From positions 1 through 11,183 of the forward strand of contig CAJWRP010000034.1 in the NCBI GenBank assembly GCA_913046025.1: a DNA stretch of 11,183 bases, read 5' to 3'. The stretch's first letter is position 1. Each line of letters starts with the position of its first letter. The stretch is from an uncultured Chloroflexota bacterium (GTDB taxonomy: Bacteria; Chloroflexota; Dehalococcoidia; SAR202; UBA11138). Shown piece after piece: positions 5,735 to 11,183 of this stretch. The notes under the pieces are model-generated. The model had not been told where the DNA came from. It made no database searches and saw only the letters and a program-made list of their open reading frames with translations. The position numbers and the translations under genes are program-made.

Positions 5735-6661
5735 ATGGCAACATCTGATCGACGGGTCCCTACGCTGGAAGAGGTCAAAGGTTACCTGACTGAGCGACGA
5801 AACTGGGGGCGCTGGGGAGACAAGGGTGGCGCTGGGGCCATGAATCTCATAGATGACGCCAAGCGTCTGAAGGCTGCACAGCTTGTGCAAAAGGGCAGGA
5901 CAGTATCTCTGAGCAGGCCTTTTCCCGTGGAGCCCAGCATCGAGAATCCCAGGCCGGCGCATCAGTTCCTGACGGTGATGGAGAGGCCGAACAACTCTGG
6001 TGCGGCGGTGGACTACTACGGCATCATGTACCACGGCACGTCCACAACGCACATAGATGCTCTATGCCATGTGTGGGATGAGAACGGTATGTGGGACGGC
6101 AAGAAGCCTGAAGAAAACCTTACTTTTTCTGGTGCGAAGTATGGCACAGTTGACGAGTGGAGTGACGGTATTCTTACCAGGGGAGTGCTGCTGGACGTAC
6201 CGAAGCATCGCGGTGAGCCTTACGTGACCCTGGATACGCCAGTGCACGGCTGGGAGCTAGAGGATATCGTCAAGGAGGAGGGCATTACCCTGGAGCCCGG
6301 TGACGCCATCGTTGTGTACAGCGGTCGCGATGCCTTCGCCCGAGACCACGACGGCATCTGGGCTCTCGCTGGTGGTGTTAGGGCAGGGCTTCACTCATCG
6401 TGCATGCCCTTCATCCGGGATAACGACGCCTCTATGCTGGTCTGGGATATGATGGACGCGTCGCCCAACGAGTACGGTCTGGGCTGGGGCGTTCACCTGG
6501 TCATAGCCGCCTACGGCGTAGCTCTTGTGGATAACTCCCTGTTGGAGCCTCTGGCCAAGGTCTGTGCAGAAGAGGGCAGGTACGAGTTTATGCTCACCGT
6601 CAATCCCCTGTTTGTTCCTGGTGGCACCGGCTCTCCCGCCAATCCTATCGCTGTGTTTTAG
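5735..6661 (+). CDS. Cyclase family protein (kynurenine formamidase-like metal-dependent hydrolase)
   Basis: The 308-residue product matches the long branch of the cyclase family. The metal-binding motif HGTSTTHIDALCH (100-112) gives H106, D108 and H112, equivalent to the HxGTHxDxPxH signature. PGDAIVVYSGRD (188-199) and the C-terminal GVALVDNSLLEPLAKVCAEE are typical. Relatives include kynurenine formamidase, polyketide cyclase-like proteins and isatin hydrolase, which cleave amide or lactam/lactone bonds with Zn or Mn; this one is some 100 residues longer than kynurenine formamidase. Start ATG 5735 lies six bases after GAGGA; an in-frame GTG at 5663 falls in the promoter. No signal peptide. 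Substrate unknown, possibly a ring-opening or ring-closing step supplying the SDR or CoA-transferases. Confidence 0.88.
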   Translation: MATSDRRVPTLEEVKGYLTERRNWGRWGDKGGAGAMNLIDDAKRLKAAQLVQKGRTVSLSRPFPVEPSIENPRPAHQFLTVMERPNNSGAAVDYYGIMYHGTSTTHIDALCHVWDENGMWDGKKPEENLTFSGAKYGTVDEWSDGILTRGVLLDVPKHRGEPYVTLDTPVHGWELEDIVKEEGITLEPGDAIVVYSGRDAFARDHDGIWALAGGVRAGLHSSCMPFIRDNDASMLVWDMMDASPNEYGLGWGVHLVIAAYGVALVDNSLLEPLAKVCAEEGRYEFMLTVNPLFVPGGTGSPANPIAVF

Positions 6662-6672
6662 GCGCGAGTAAG

Positions 6673-6707
6673 TAGTTACTAGTTGATAGTTTTTAGCAGT
6701 TAGTCTT
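6673..6707 (+). repeat. Degenerate heptanucleotide tandem repeat (5 units)
   Basis: Five consecutive 7-base units all begin with TAG: TAGTTAC, TAGTTGA, TAGTTTT, TAGCAGT, TAGTCTT. They fill the gap between the cyclase stop and the ribosome site of the PPC gene. The phase is exact across 35 bases, although the later units diverge. Stop codons appear in all forward frames. Confidence 0.55.
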
Positions 6708-6720
6708 GGGAGGTCATGCA

Positions 6721-7125
6721 GTGGTTCAGAAGTGGGAAGCCAAGTCGTCGCGCATCCTGTATCGCCGGTTTCAACCTGGAGAGTCCTTAAATGAAGCGCT
6801 GGAGGCCTTGGCCCTTTCCGAAGGCATCCGCGAAGCTACGATAAAATCGTGCATCGGTAGCTTAAGTCAGTTGAAGCTGAGAAACCTCTGCCAATACGTG
6901 GAAGGCTCCCCCGAATTTGAGCGGCAGACCATCGAGGGAAACCTCGAACTGGTGAGCGCGGAGGGCTACATACAGCCTTTGCCGGAAGGTGGCCTTCGTG
7001 TGCATATCCACGTCGCTGCCGCCCGGCCAACCGGAGAGATGGTAGGTGGGCACTGCGAGGACGCGACCATTCTCACCGGCGCGTTTATGTACGTGCATGT
7101 AATAGAAGATGAGCCTAACAGCTGA
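6721..7125 (+). CDS. PPC/DUF296 domain protein
   Basis: A 134-residue single-domain PPC (plants and prokaryotes conserved, DUF296) protein. The conserved histidine triad lies at H95, H97 and H111 (RVHIHVAA and VGGHC), where relatives bind a metal ion as a trimer; IKSCIGSLSQLKLR matches the central strands. Databases often call the family PD1-like DNA-binding proteins, but bacterial members have no proven DNA-binding role. GTG at 6721 was chosen because GGGAGG lies seven bases upstream; a TTG at 6706 would place that site inside the gene. The stop overlaps the next gene's ATG by one base (TGATG), so translation is probably coupled. Function unknown; the neighbourhood suggests a metabolic role. 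Confidence 0.87.
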   Translation: MVQKWEAKSSRILYRRFQPGESLNEALEALALSEGIREATIKSCIGSLSQLKLRNLCQYVEGSPEFERQTIEGNLELVSAEGYIQPLPEGGLRVHIHVAAARPTGEMVGGHCEDATILTGAFMYVHVIEDEPNS

Positions 7126-7913
7126 TGCCTAACCTCAGACTTGAAGGCAAGGTTGCTGTGGTGAGCGGCGCTGGTACTTATGGCGGCAGCGGTGTGGGAA
7201 ACGGGGCCGCAGCGGCCATCGTCTTTGCCCGGGAAGGCGCAAGAGTACTGCTGGTGGACGCTGTTCTGGAGTGGGCCGACGCCACAAGAGCGACCATCGA
7301 AGAAGAAGGAGGAGTCGCCATAAGCACCGCCGCCGACGTGACCAGTCCCGACGACTGCAAGCGCGCCATCGACCTGGCCGTCGAGATTTTTGGCGGCCTG
7401 GATGTTTTGCACAACAACGTAGGCGGTGGCGGCAGAGGTAGCGTTGTCGAGGCCACAGAAGAGGCCTGGGAGCGCAGCATCTCCCTCAACCTGATGAGCA
7501 TGGTGAACATGAGCCGTTACGCCGTTCCTCAGATGATAGCCGGTGGAGGTGGCTCCATTATCAATGTGTCATCTGTTACCGCGCTTAGGCCCAAGGCTGG
7601 GAACTCCGCCGCACCCTACACGGTCAACAAGGCGGCCGTAGTAGGGCTGACCAGCGCCATGGCCATGGACCACGCCAAGGACAACGTCAGGGTTAACTGC
7701 ATTATGCCCGGGCTGATGTGGACACCTCGACTAGCTGAAGGCGGTGCCGACGCCCGTGAGATTCGACGTAGCTCGACGCCCTTGCCTGTGGAGGGTGAGA
7801 GCTGGGACATCGGATGGGCGGCGCTGTTTCTGGCCAGCGATCAGGCCAGATTTATCACCGGTATCGTGATGCCTGTAGACGGCGGATTTCTGCTGACCAG
7901 CGCCCCTAACTAA
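7125..7913 (+). CDS. SDR-family NAD(P)-dependent oxidoreductase
   Basis: A 262-residue classical short-chain dehydrogenase/reductase. The Rossmann start is VAVVSGAGTYGGSGVGNGAA (10-29); HNNVG (96-100) replaces NNAG; S150 in INVSS, Y165 and K169 in YTVNK form the active site, and N122 completes the tetrad. D45 at the end of strand 2 (LLVDA) suggests NAD rather than NADP. The glycine-rich loop carries extra residues (GTYGGSGVGNG) against the usual TGxxxGIG, and the Ser-Tyr distance is two residues longer than in typical members. The gene has no ribosome site of its own; its ATG at 7125 overlaps the stop of the PPC gene. Substrate unknown, probably a secondary alcohol or ketone. Confidence 0.92.
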   Translation: MPNLRLEGKVAVVSGAGTYGGSGVGNGAAAAIVFAREGARVLLVDAVLEWADATRATIEEEGGVAISTAADVTSPDDCKRAIDLAVEIFGGLDVLHNNVGGGGRGSVVEATEEAWERSISLNLMSMVNMSRYAVPQMIAGGGGSIINVSSVTALRPKAGNSAAPYTVNKAAVVGLTSAMAMDHAKDNVRVNCIMPGLMWTPRLAEGGADAREIRRSSTPLPVEGESWDIGWAALFLASDQARFITGIVMPVDGGFLLTSAPN

Positions 7914-7987
7914 ATCTTTCAAAAATGCCGCCACACCATGCATGATCCGTTGAATAATCTGATGGCTAGCCGCATTGAGAGTAAAGA

Positions 7988-8953
7988 ATGATGAAGCGTG
8001 CTTCGTTCTCCATAGAGCCCGTGCCTCCTTTTGACTTCGACCTGACTGCGGGGTACCTGACCTACTTTCGTGGCCGCTACGGCACGGACGTGTTCGAGGA
8101 AGGCGTCTACAGGCGCATGCAGCGGTTGAAGGGCGGATCAGCGCTGCTCTCCGTGTGGTCTACCGGCACCATCGACGCGCCCATGTTGGAGGCAGAGGTC
8201 CGGTCGGAGAACCTTGATGAGGAGATGATCGTTGAGGCGCGCGAGAGTCTGGCCTGGCTGCTGGGCACCGATGATGACCTTGCGCCTTTCTATGAGATGG
8301 CTAATGCCGACCCGCACCTGCCGCCAGTGGTGAAAGGCATGCACGGACTTCACATCGCTCACACCTCCACTGCATATGAGGCGCTGGTGCTGGCGATACT
8401 GGGACAGCAGATTAGCACTCATGTCGCCCGCATGCTGCGAAACCTTATCGCTGAGACCTACGGAGAAAGTCTGGAGGTCGATGGTGAGCTTTATCGGGCG
8501 TTCCCTTCGCCGCAGAGCCTGGCAGACGCCGGTGTTGAGGCCCTTCGTTCGATAAAGTTCAGCCAGAGGAAGGCCGAGTACATATCGGATATTTCCAAGC
8601 AGATTGTGTCGGGTGAGCTGGATCTGGAGTCTTTTCGTGATCAGCCTGCCGACGATGTGGTCAAGTCGTTAACGAAAATTCGCGGCATTGGTCCGTGGAC
8701 CGCGCAGTGGCTGCTTATCCGGGCGCTGGGCTATCCCGATGGCTTTCCCCATGGCGATCTGGCCATGGAGCGGATGATGGGAATGCTGGTAGATCCCAGT
8801 GCAGACGCGCCTAAACCCATGTCATCCAAAGAGGCCTCTGAATACTCCGAACGGTGGTCTCCTTTCCGCAGCTATGTGACGACGTACATCTTCGGCGCCG
8901 GGAGGTCCGGAAAATTCGAGGAGTTTGTTAGAGGCGGCAACCAGCACTCGTAG
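7988..8953 (+). CDS. DNA-3-methyladenine glycosylase, AlkA type (HhH-GPD)
   Basis: A 321-residue HhH-GPD glycosylase related to AlkA. It flips out alkylated purines and cuts the glycosidic bond, the first step of base excision repair. Seen: an N-terminal AlkA-like domain, ALVLAILGQQIST (132-144), the helix-hairpin-helix KIRGIGPWTAQWLLIRALG (230-248), and the catalytic aspartate D257 in FPHGDLAM. Length is slightly above the 280-300 common in AlkA. The start is one of two adjacent ATGs at 7988 and 7991; no strong ribosome site. Position 74 bases after the SDR gene makes co-transcription possible, but the function is unrelated to its neighbours. Confidence 0.92.
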   Translation: MMKRASFSIEPVPPFDFDLTAGYLTYFRGRYGTDVFEEGVYRRMQRLKGGSALLSVWSTGTIDAPMLEAEVRSENLDEEMIVEARESLAWLLGTDDDLAPFYEMANADPHLPPVVKGMHGLHIAHTSTAYEALVLAILGQQISTHVARMLRNLIAETYGESLEVDGELYRAFPSPQSLADAGVEALRSIKFSQRKAEYISDISKQIVSGELDLESFRDQPADDVVKSLTKIRGIGPWTAQWLLIRALGYPDGFPHGDLAMERMMGMLVDPSADAPKPMSSKEASEYSERWSPFRSYVTTYIFGAGRSGKFEEFVRGGNQHS

Positions 8954-9003
8954 TAGGACCTGAGGACGGCCTCAATCCCCAGCAGGGAAGCGTTGGTATG
9001 TTG

Positions 9004-9031
9004 TTGACACGCCGATACGGTCTCCCATAAT
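9004..9031 (+). promoter_or_regulatory. Sigma-70-type promoter for the ImmA-like gene
   Basis: A perfect -35 TTGACA (9004-9009) is followed after 16 bases by CATAAT (9026-9031); TAATAT at 9028 with an 18-base spacer is an alternative -10. Transcription should begin near 9038, shortly before the ImmA-like gene. Confidence 0.6.
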
Positions 9032-9063
9032 ATGGAACGCATGTTCTACTATAAAGATATGAG

Positions 9064-9458
9064 TTGCACGGCAAAAGCAGAGCAATAGATGTGTGGCACA
9101 CTCACCAACTAAGCGTTCCCGTCGACGTTCGACGCCTCATTTCGGAACTGGAGTTAGAGGTTGTGCTGTTTCCATTTAAAGAGCGGCTGAACGAGATGAT
9201 TGTAGGTGGGACCATTGGATTGCGCCCGGGTCTTCCCAGGCCATGGTTTCGGTGGCTGGTAGCGCACGCTGTCGGTCATCACGTAATGCATGTGGGCTCG
9301 ACATTTGGGTCAGTCGGGCCAGAGACGAGTGGCTAGCTGAGAAGTTTGCGGGGTATCTGATGGGAGGACCTGAGGGAAGAAGCTACTCAGCCGAATCGTT
9401 GGGAATACCCGATGAGAAGTACCTGTTAGTACAAAGGGTCACCTGCCAAGAAAGCTAA
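9064..9458 (+). pseudogene. ImmA/IrrE-like metallopeptidase remnant, frameshifted
   Basis: Two overlapping reading frames together make one ImmA/IrrE-like protein of about 130 residues. The first frame (9064 to the stop at 9336) has VPVDVRRLISELELEVVLFP, GTIGLRPGL and the metal-site region LVAHAVGHHVMH. The second (about 9316 to 9458) continues with RDEWLAEKFAGYLMGG, which matches the AExFAxxLLMP helix of the family. A one-base deletion near 9310-9325 (or a -1 frameshift) would explain the change. The HExxH glutamate is alanine (H68-A69-V70-G71-H72), so peptidase activity is unlikely. Functional relatives cleave phage-type repressors and normally sit beside an XRE gene, as here. The start TTG at 9064 has a weak ribosome site. 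A sequencing error is the main alternative to decay. Confidence 0.65.
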
Positions 9459-9823
9459 TCCGATGACCCTCTTCTACTGCGGATATACCTCATGAAATCC
9501 CGTGCCGAATGCCATTCGGCATCTGTTAAGTCCTGAACCTCATTAAGCCTTGCCAACTGCCGATCATCCAAAGGGTTTTCGAACTCCTCAGCAGATATAT
9601 ATTCGGCTGCCATAGCCAATCGGCCGTATGGTAAATTTAGTGCCGCCGAAAGCTCCTTGAGCGTATCCACTGTGGGACGAAAACGACCGCTTTCCAGGTG
9701 CCCCAGGTAGCCCTGGCTCTTGCCAAGCAAATCGGACAGGCATCGTTGACTCATGCCTTTGCCGGTACGGGCCTGGCGTACTGCGTCTGCCAGAGTGGCA
9801 TATGGACGTTCTATGCTATTCAT
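9455..9823 (-). CDS. XRE-family transcriptional regulator
   Basis: A 122-residue protein with an N-terminal Cro/C1-type helix-turn-helix (about residues 12-68): LADAVRQARTGKGMSQRCLS, DLLGKSQGYLGHLESGR and TVDTLKELSAALNLP are typical. The C-terminal part (DLTDAEWHSARDFMRYIRS) resembles the tail of XRE regulators paired with ImmA peptidases. It ends four bases inside the convergent ImmA-like gene. The ATG at 9823 follows AGGGACGG. A palindrome overlapping its own promoter (9887-9907) suggests autoregulation and control of the divergent zinc-ribbon ORF. This is inferred from position only. Confidence 0.9.
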   Translation of the reverse strand: MNSIERPYATLADAVRQARTGKGMSQRCLSDLLGKSQGYLGHLESGRFRPTVDTLKELSAALNLPYGRLAMAAEYISAEEFENPLDDRQLARLNEVQDLTDAEWHSARDFMRYIRSRRGSSD

Positions 9824-9864
9824 GATCCGTCCCTGAATCTAATGCGACTGCTATCTGTGCAAAT

Positions 9865-9893
9865 ACTTTAATGGGAGATGAAGTCAGCGTCAA
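9865..9893 (-). promoter_or_regulatory. Sigma-70-type promoter for the XRE regulator
   Basis: On the minus strand TTGACG (9893-9888), a 17-base spacer and TAAAGT (9870-9865) form a promoter with a start near 9858, 35 bases before the ATG. The -35 box lies in the left arm of the palindrome at 9887-9907. Confidence 0.6.
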
Positions 9894-9907
9894 ATCATTA
9901 TTGACGC
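9887..9907. promoter_or_regulatory. Putative XRE operator, GCGTCAA-N7-TTGACGC palindrome
   Basis: Perfect 7-base arms GCGTCAA (9887-9893) and TTGACGC (9901-9907) are separated by 7 bases. Each arm contains the -35 box of one of two divergent promoters. A third CGTCAA half-site lies at 9937-9942 near the rightward start of transcription. The size and symmetry fit the operator of a dimeric XRE repressor; the adjacent XRE gene is the obvious candidate. Confidence 0.6.
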
Positions 9908-9930
9908 ATACGATCTAATATACGTATAAT
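9901..9930 (+). promoter_or_regulatory. Sigma-70-type promoter facing right, for the zinc-ribbon ORF
   Basis: TTGACG (9901-9906), an 18-base spacer and a perfect TATAAT (9925-9930) face right. Transcription should begin near 9937, about 25 bases before the zinc-ribbon ORF. The MFS gene may also be served by it. Confidence 0.65.
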
Positions 9931-9961
9931 AACGTTCGTCAAACGTCTCAACGGTGGTGAT

Positions 9962-10234
9962 ATTTTCTGCATTCAATGCCCCTTCAGGCCACCCGTCGCG
10001 ATCACAGAAACAGGTTTACCTAACGTCCTTGAGAAACAGGTTCAGGCCGTTTCGGCCAATGCTGGGCATCAATCGCCACCTGTTGGCTGCCCGCGCTGCG
10101 CTTTGGAGGATGTTGTACCACTGGAAAAACTAAGGCCTCATTATAACGTCTGCTACAGGTGCAGGTCATGTGGCCACATCTTCAGTCCTGGCCTTGCTGG
10201 CTCCCAAACAAATGCAGGTGTTGTGGGTCTCTAA
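9962..10234 (+). CDS. Small cysteine-rich zinc-ribbon protein, non-canonical start
   Basis: An open frame from 9905 to a TAA at 10232-10234 encodes a cysteine-rich protein I do not recognise as a named family. Taking ATT at 9962 as start gives 90 residues with C3/C6 (FCIQCP), C43/C46 (GCPRCA), and C64, C67, C70 (CYRCRSCGHIF). C43/C46 with C67/C70 make a classical zinc ribbon; C3/C6 may be part of a second site. No ATG, GTG or TTG lies in frame before the first cysteine pair. A GGTGGTGAT, one base off the ideal GGAGGTGAT, directly precedes the ATT, and a strong promoter ends 31 bases upstream. It could instead be a gene that lost its start codon. The neighbouring palindrome suggests control by the XRE protein. 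Confidence 0.55.
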   Translation: MFCIQCPFRPPVAITETGLPNVLEKQVQAVSANAGHQSPPVGCPRCALEDVVPLEKLRPHYNVCYRCRSCGHIFSPGLAGSQTNAGVVGL

Positions 10235-10275
10235 AAGATTAGTCATTGTTGTGCGGCAACTGGTGCGGACATACA

Positions 10276-11183
10276 ATGAGAAGTAGCTTCATGCATTTGC
10301 CGCGTTTGGACCTATCGCAAAGCCGTCACTACAAGTGGTGGGCATTTCTTGCCATCGCCGTAGGGACATTTACCTCAGTGGCAGATTTCGGCAGCCTCAT
10401 TGTGGCTCTGCCGACCATATCGGCTCACTTTGGTACAGACCTACCTACAACCCAATGGGTACTTGTTGGCTACTCGCTGACTATCAGCGCCCTGCTGCTT
10501 CCCATGGGCCGCCTCTCCGATATCATCGGTCGCAGGCGCGTGTACGTGATTGGGTTTGGTATTTTCATAGTGGGCGGCCTTCTGGCCAGCACTGCCCAGG
10601 ACATCCGGATACTTATTCTCTTCAAGATTCTGATGGGCGTTGGCGGTAGCATGACCCAGGGTACTGGTATGGCCATGGCCGTCACGGCCTTTCCAGACAA
10701 CGAACGAGGGCAGGCACTGGGCTCTTCGATTACTGTTGTTGGTGCCGGCAATATTCTGGGGCCGGTCCTGGGTGGTCTGATCATTGGTGCGCTCGGTTGG
10801 CGGTGGATCTTCTACACCTCCGTTATACTTAGCGTTGTCTCCATAAGCGCCGTGATGATTGTCTTGGACGGCAAGAGATTTTCCAGGCGAGGCGGTGGTT
10901 CGGTCGCATTCGATTGGCCCGGCGCCGCGCTGTCTTCCGGCATATTGCTGTCCTTCCTACTGGTAATGACCAACGGACCTCGAGTCGGGTGGACTAATCC
11001 ACCAGTGATGATATGTATCGCATTAGTTATTGCTTTTATAGGGGTATTCGTGTGGTGGGAGAAGCGCATTCCCGCACCTCTTATGGACTTAGGCCTATTT
11101 AAATCCAGGTTCGTTTCCATGGCTGTGGCGGCTTACTGCAGCTTTCACATATATTCACTGATTTACTGCCTTGGCCAGCTTTT
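10276..11183 (+). CDS. MFS transporter, DHA2 (EmrB/QacA) type, partial
   Basis: The first 302 residues of a major facilitator transporter; the rest lies beyond the right edge. The inner-membrane protein has hydrophobic segments from about residues 22-46, 60-77, 88-106, 112-135, 150-172, 178-197, 217-231 and 243-261. The DHA2 signature in TM1 (DFGSLIVALPTI), motif A GRLSDIIGRRR (78-88) and the antiporter motif C VVGAGNILGPVLGG (154-167) are clear. The family exports drugs or metabolites in exchange for protons and has 14 membrane spans. The ATG at 10276 gives a 20-residue cytoplasmic N-terminus; ATG at 10291 with GAGAAG seven bases upstream is an alternative. It follows the zinc-ribbon ORF by 41 bases without a visible terminator. 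Substrate unknown. Confidence 0.9.
   Translation, partial: MRSSFMHLPRLDLSQSRHYKWWAFLAIAVGTFTSVADFGSLIVALPTISAHFGTDLPTTQWVLVGYSLTISALLLPMGRLSDIIGRRRVYVIGFGIFIVGGLLASTAQDIRILILFKILMGVGGSMTQGTGMAMAVTAFPDNERGQALGSSITVVGAGNILGPVLGGLIIGALGWRWIFYTSVILSVVSISAVMIVLDGKRFSRRGGGSVAFDWPGAALSSGILLSFLLVMTNGPRVGWTNPPVMICIALVIAFIGVFVWWEKRIPAPLMDLGLFKSRFVSMAVAAYCSFHIYSLIYCLGQL

Noticed and set aside
8961..8974. TGAGG-ACGG-CCTCA hairpin after the AlkA stop
   Set aside because: The stem is short and not followed by a run of T, so a terminator is not supported.
9301..9325. Programmed -1 frameshift signal in the ImmA-like gene
   Set aside because: No X-XXY-YYZ slippery heptamer in the right phase was found, and the catalytic residue is already lost, so decay or sequence error is more likely.
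9976..10023. ATG-initiated 15-codon frame upstream of the zinc-ribbon cysteines
   Set aside because: It stops early and is out of frame with the cysteine-rich protein.
10246..10278. Possible promoter TTGTTG/TACAAT before the MFS gene
   Set aside because: The spacer is 21 bases and the -10 box overlaps the start codon.
10335..10649. Rightward 104-codon frame within the MFS gene
   Set aside because: The frame starting at 10276 gives membrane spans and MFS motifs; this one is an out-of-frame shadow.

Overview
The window looks like chromosomal sequence from an uncultured bacterium of moderate GC content. The gene set is typical of genome-streamlined Chloroflexota of the SAR202/Dehalococcoidia type: a CaiB-type CoA-transferase, an LLM flavin oxidoreductase, a long-form cyclase, a PPC/DUF296 protein and a DUF2277 protein. 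This taxonomic guess is an inference from gene content. No rRNA, tRNA, CRISPR array or insertion sequence was seen.

Left region (1-3989): a leftward CaiB/BaiF CoA-transferase, cut by the window edge and carrying an unexpected N-terminal zinc ribbon, diverges from a rightward catabolic run. That run encodes both subunits of a 3-oxoacid-type CoA-transferase, an MBL-fold hydrolase and a luciferase-like flavin oxidoreductase. Two clear sigma-70 promoters sit back to back between the divergent genes. The four rightward genes all appear to start with TTG (GTG is an alternative for one).

Middle-left region (4035-5525): a compact leftward operon encodes an EthD-like dimeric alpha/beta-barrel protein, a short RpiB-like isomerase lacking its usual phosphate-binding residues, a P-loop kinase-like protein with a shortened Walker A loop, and a DUF2277 protein. 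Its promoter holds the palindrome AACGCGTT in the spacer. A second copy lies exactly 63 bp away, about six helical turns.

Middle-right region (5735-8953): rightward genes encode a metal-dependent cyclase/hydrolase, a PPC/DUF296 protein, an SDR oxidoreductase (stop/start overlap TGATG) and an AlkA-type DNA glycosylase. A degenerate five-unit heptanucleotide repeat lies between the cyclase and PPC genes. Cyclase, SDR, LLM oxidoreductase, MBL hydrolase and the CoA-transferases together suggest oxidation and ring opening of organic acids or cyclic compounds followed by CoA activation. The substrate cannot be read from sequence.

Right region (9004-11183): a decayed, frameshifted ImmA/IrrE-like gene converges on an XRE regulator. 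The regulator diverges from a previously easy-to-miss cysteine-rich zinc-ribbon ORF that has no ATG, GTG or TTG at its expected start. A palindrome supplies the -35 boxes of both divergent promoters. The window ends inside a DHA2-family (EmrB/QacA-like) MFS transporter.
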